A stretch of 64,000 nt of DNA from Chamaea fasciata. Lineage: Eukaryota > Chordata > Aves > Passeriformes > Sylviidae. Where the stretch lies: positions 110,781,745 through 110,845,744 of the forward strand of contig JARCOQ010000002.1 of NCBI GenBank assembly GCA_029207755.1, read 5' to 3'. Positions 59,996 through 64,000 of the stretch are shown piece by piece. Position 1 is the stretch's first letter; each line of letters starts with the position of its first letter. The notes beneath the pieces are model-generated. The model was not told the DNA's origin. It made no database searches and saw only the letters and a list, made by a program, of their open reading frames with translations. The translations under genes were made by a program, and so were the position numbers.

Positions 59996-61274
59996 AAACA
60001 AGGCCAGGTGAATGGCAGCCCAGTACATACTGATAAGTGAGGAGCATTAACAATTAGTAAGAAGAATTTGGAAAGTCACATTGACTTATAAACTGCTGCA
60101 CTCTGGAAAAGGCTTGGTTCACTCCTGATGACAGCTCTGCAGGAAAGCTTCTGTAGAGTGTTGAATCTGGGGAAAAAAAATGACAAATTTTGTATTATGA
60201 GGCGTAAGACAGGGTGGAAAACATTATAAACAGCATAATGTAATAGGTAAATGAATAATGCACTGCCAACAAGGACATGGTGTTCAGTTTTGGTCAGTGC
60301 TTTTAGAGGAGATAATACAAGAACAGGAGGGATTCAGATAAAAATAATTAAAATAAATGGAGGAATGAAGAATTTTCTGTGTGAAAAGATAAAAAGGATT
60401 AGGTCCATTTAATTTAAAGACAAAATATGAAAGAATATATTAGGGGTTTCAATATGATGACTCTAATACAAATGAAATATCCTGTGCTCCTATTCAACGT
60501 TTCTCTCATTCAAAAAATGTGGAAACATTACATGATAAAAATCCATAAAGAGTGATAAAAGACTGCATTTTTTTCTAACAACACCAATACAAAACTATTC
60601 CCTTGAATTCTTTGTTCGAGCAGAACTAAAATGGACTGAATGCATATGAAGAAAACTAGAATATGCAAATTCATAAAGTTCAAGAAATATTTTTGAAGAA
60701 GCTGTAGACACCATCTCTCAATTAAACTGATCCTGCTCTGATATCATGCCAGTTCCAGCATTCATTCAGGACAGGAAACAGAAAGCATGGGAGGAGGGTG
60801 CCATGAAAATGGTTTTTCTATAACTAATGGCATCATGACTTTGGATCTCTCATGCCCTGTTGACACCAGGCCTAAGTTGTTCAGGAAGGTAAGATTCATC
60901 CTTTTCCAATGGCAAAGCCTCTGGCCCTATCCTCGCATTGCTGTAGGCCAATGAACTTCAAACCCTGTGTTTTTGCATGTGGAAAACCCACTGCCAATGC
61001 AGACCCACATCATGCCTGCCCTGTGCCTCAGGCTGGGATAACCCGTAGGAGAAAATCCACTCCTGGTGTGAAAGGGAAAAAATATTAGCCTAACAAATTA
61101 TTTAAAAGAAAAATAATAAGTGAGTGCTATTTGTAACTGTTTGGAAAAAAATGAACAAGTCCCAGCAGAGACAGACTGGCAGGCAGAGAGTGGAGGAACT
61201 GTTGTAGAGCTAATAAATTAATTACATAAATCCATAGCTTAACAAGTGATTAGCACTCAATATAAATGCCATGA
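59996..61274. other. AT-rich non-coding DNA
   Basis: No frame of note and no repeat recognised. Confidence 0.5.
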
Positions 61275-61382
61275 GGAAAAAAAACCCAAAAAACAAAACA
61301 AAACAAAACAAAACCCAAAAAAACAACAAAGAAACAAAGAAACAAAAACCAAAAAAAAACCAAAAAAACCCACAAAAAAAGG
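61275..61382. repeat. A-rich low-complexity tract (CAAAA units)
   Basis: Regular caaaa units then gaaacaaa and ccaaaaa units. It gives a Lys/Gln-rich plus frame and a Phe-rich minus frame (61222-61557), both artefacts. Confidence 0.92.
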
Positions 61383-64000
61383 GAACATTAGAGCCTTCAG
61401 GAGCATTAACCAGCATCCTTTTGGGAGGGTAGGACCAGTGCAGTTTCAAACCTTCAGGAACGAGTGGCTCATGACACACTGCATGTAGTGGCCAGATTTT
61501 CCCCAAACCAGAAGCTCTTCCTTCCCCATACCTTAAAGAGCCAACAAAACAAAGCAAACCTCAAAAATCTCCAAGCCCACATGCAGTACAATGAGAGTGA
61601 GAGAGAGAAATTTAAACCCCCTGGTCTTCGTAACCCAGTTCCTCCTACGTGCATTTCCCACAAACTGTCAACATCCCACAGGAATCTACCCACGTTACAC
61701 ATCACTGCACAATGCTCCCGACAAAGGCATCTCAACCCATGATGTTTCAGGCAGCCTTTCAAACCGCCTTCAGTGTAAGGAGGTTCAGCAGCGCTGTAAT
61801 TAGGTGTTAAGTTTGATCAATCCAGGAATTTTTGCAGGGAGAGGCTTCTTTGGCTGTTCAGTGATTTATGCGTGCATGGTCCAGCTGGAAGGAACAAAGG
61901 TTCATCCTTTGAAGAAAATGAGACTTTCCATACTTCTAGTGAAGCAATTAAATGTATGTTCAGGTTAATTCCTATTTAAAACAGCCTTTAATCAAGCGTG
62001 GGGACCTCAGTGGTCCTGCCAGTTCCATGGAACTAAAACAGGCAGGTGACTGCTCCCCTAAACAGGCTTTAATTTATAAACATCAATATTAATGTTAATA
62101 ATCACCGTCATAACAACATCTGCTCTCTTTGGCTTTACATGACAACACCAGTCTTCAGGAGGGAACTATGATAAATTGAAAGCGCAGGTTCCTGCCATAA
62201 ACAAAGCTGGGGAGACAACATTGGGAATAACACTGATCCTTGCTACTACAGTTTTCTTTCGTACATGGCGGAGTGTTGCAGGGTTAAAATGGCCATTCAA
62301 AATGCCTCTGCTGTGTGATTAACTCTCAGCAAGTGAATATTCTTACTGACCCTGAGAACTGAAGGGTGTGTCATATGTTTCATTTCAGTCTCCAAAATCA
62401 GGGGTTAGGGCAAAAGTAGGTGGAAAAAATATCATTTTAGGACACCAGGAGGTAAAAGACAAAATGTAAGAGAAAATTATAGGGCCATGTAAGCAGCCAG
62501 TTCTCCAGAGGGCTGCACAGCATGTTTCCAGGTGTTTTACTAATCATGTTTTACATTGGTACTTGTTGAGAGAGTTGCTGCTAATGACTCTTCTCCTACT
62601 CCAAACTCTCTGCCCAGAAAGGGAATAACAACAAATTTGGCAATCAATCCTTGAAGTTTCAGCACCAATCATGTCTGGCACAACTCACTAATCTAACCAT
62701 GCATCTGCCTCTGTTTTCACCGCACATACCTTAATTACCACAAAGCCTGATTTACATTGTTATCTCTCAGGTGTATTTGATGTCTTCCTGTGGCCCCTTT
62801 CAATTTCCAGATGAACTTTGGATACACCATCAGCCAGACAACACATTGTGGCTCTATGGTTTCCAGTGCTCTGTTACGACTGATTCTTTGATATTTTCTT
62901 GATTTTATTTAATTTACCTTTCCCTAACTCTCAGTTAGCAATTATGAGAGGAGTATAGAGCCATGGGCACGCAGAGCTCAGTGGTGCTCAGCTGCCACAC
63001 TGCAGGTGACTGTCTGACCACATTGTGATAAAGAACAACAATTCTGCTTACTGTAGAAGAGTTTTCCAGATGAAATTTTTGCTTTCATAAATCTGATCTT
63101 TACTCACATTTTCTTGTCTTTCTAAGAAAAATTACTGCATTTTATTACTGGGTAATTTTCTGAAGTAACTTTGCTTTTGCATGTGGTACAACCAAAATCT
63201 TTGCATCTGCTATATATATGGGTATGTATATAAATACAGATATATGCACAGTAACATATGTGGAGGTATCTTGATTATGCTCATTTGGGGGAAATATTCA
63301 GAATTACAAAAGAGCAAATTCAGTGGTTAAAAGACATATTTTAACTGGGGCATGGTGCAATTCTTCCCTCTGATCTCTACTGTGACCTTATGCAAACCAC
63401 ATTGTTTCAGGAAATGTTCTGATCATTTTAGTCAGTGATTGTGAAGCAAGATTTTAAAGGAGGGTTTTAAGGCATATTACAGTTTCATATTCCATGGAAA
63501 TGCATGAGAAGGGAAAAGCACTCTTAGCTTGCCTAATCATTCAGCACTTGTATTAATGATACATTCATACACCTAATAACTTTCTGGGGTTAATTTTTAT
63601 GTTAATAATAATGAAAAGCCCACTGAAAGACAAATCATGAAAATGAGAATTTTAATGTCTGAATCACCACTGAAAGGACAGAGTGACAACACATGAATGG
63701 TCTATTAGATGCTCCCAAGCCTCTAAACCTTGGGACTGGCCTGAGTGCAGCATCAGACCTCTAAGTTCGTGGTAAGTGATTTAAACATGAAACATCTGGG
63801 GTTTTAGACAGTTGTGTCTAAAAAGCAAAGCTGCAACTCCCTCAAATATAGTTATTTTTAAAAACATAATAGTTTTTTAATTTTTTAAGGTACTTCTACC
63901 ATATCTTGAAATGAGAGAGGTGGCTGTGGACCTTTGCCCAGCAGACATACTCGGGAGGATTTGGGGCCAAACTTTTCAGTGTTGGCTCCTCGTAGCTTCA
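61383..64000. other. AT-rich non-coding DNA
   Basis: Unique-looking sequence with short frames on both strands at 61464-61803, none recognised. 61950-62130 is rich in ATTAAT/TTAAT cores. A short TA-rich stretch lies at 63210-63245. No gene can be supported. Confidence 0.45.

Noticed and set aside
59631..60011. 126 aa plus-strand frame
   Set aside because: It is the antisense of a CR1 3' portion.
1..64000. CRISPR arrays, operons, ribosome binding sites, tRNA or rRNA genes
   Set aside because: The sequence is vertebrate nuclear DNA. No regularly spaced identical repeats with unique spacers, and no cloverleaf or rRNA signature, were noticed on reading both strands.

Overview
The window looks like bird nuclear DNA, probably from a songbird or a close relative. 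It carries several CR1 LINE 3' ends (the antisense 'atcatagaat' start followed by the typical CR1 tail), one LTR of the kind common in passerine genomes, AT-rich unique sequence, and one sharp CpG island. There is no operon, no dense coding, no tRNA or rRNA and no CRISPR. Almost all of it is intron or intergenic DNA. No complete protein-coding gene can be supported, and most long open frames are by-products of GC-rich or low-complexity sequence.

Layout. 0-4 kb: non-coding DNA with a CR1 fragment and a small CpG-rich patch. About 4.1-4.24 kb, minus strand: the best coding candidate, a short exon with a good acceptor, an upstream in-frame stop, an ATG and a choice of two good donors. 4.2-5.7 kb: moderately GC-rich DNA with a 3 x 21 bp tandem repeat and a REST/NRSF-like half site. 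5.7-32 kb: mostly unique non-coding DNA with two CR1 copies and small tandem repeats. 32.2-35.0 kb: two diverged direct copies of a ~300 bp segment flanking an apparently ancient CR1. 39.7-41.25 kb: a CpG island promoter with two CCG-repeat tracts. 41-64 kb: non-coding DNA with a 71 bp tandem duplication, a solo LTR with a visible poly(A) signal, microsatellites and three more CR1 fragments.

Working model (inference). The CpG island contains a minus-strand TATA-like box and two strong minus-strand splice donors. The exon at 4.2 kb has both an acceptor and the start codon. Together these suggest a minus-strand gene with a non-coding first exon in the island, a ~36 kb first intron, a second exon that starts translation, and the remainder beyond the left edge. 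I do not recognise the protein from its first 13-31 residues. Under this model 41-64 kb is upstream intergenic DNA. A plus-strand or bidirectional transcript from the island remains possible. I found no sign of a new biological system. The points most worth checking are the gene model, the duplicated CR1-bearing segment and the repeated motifs inside the island.
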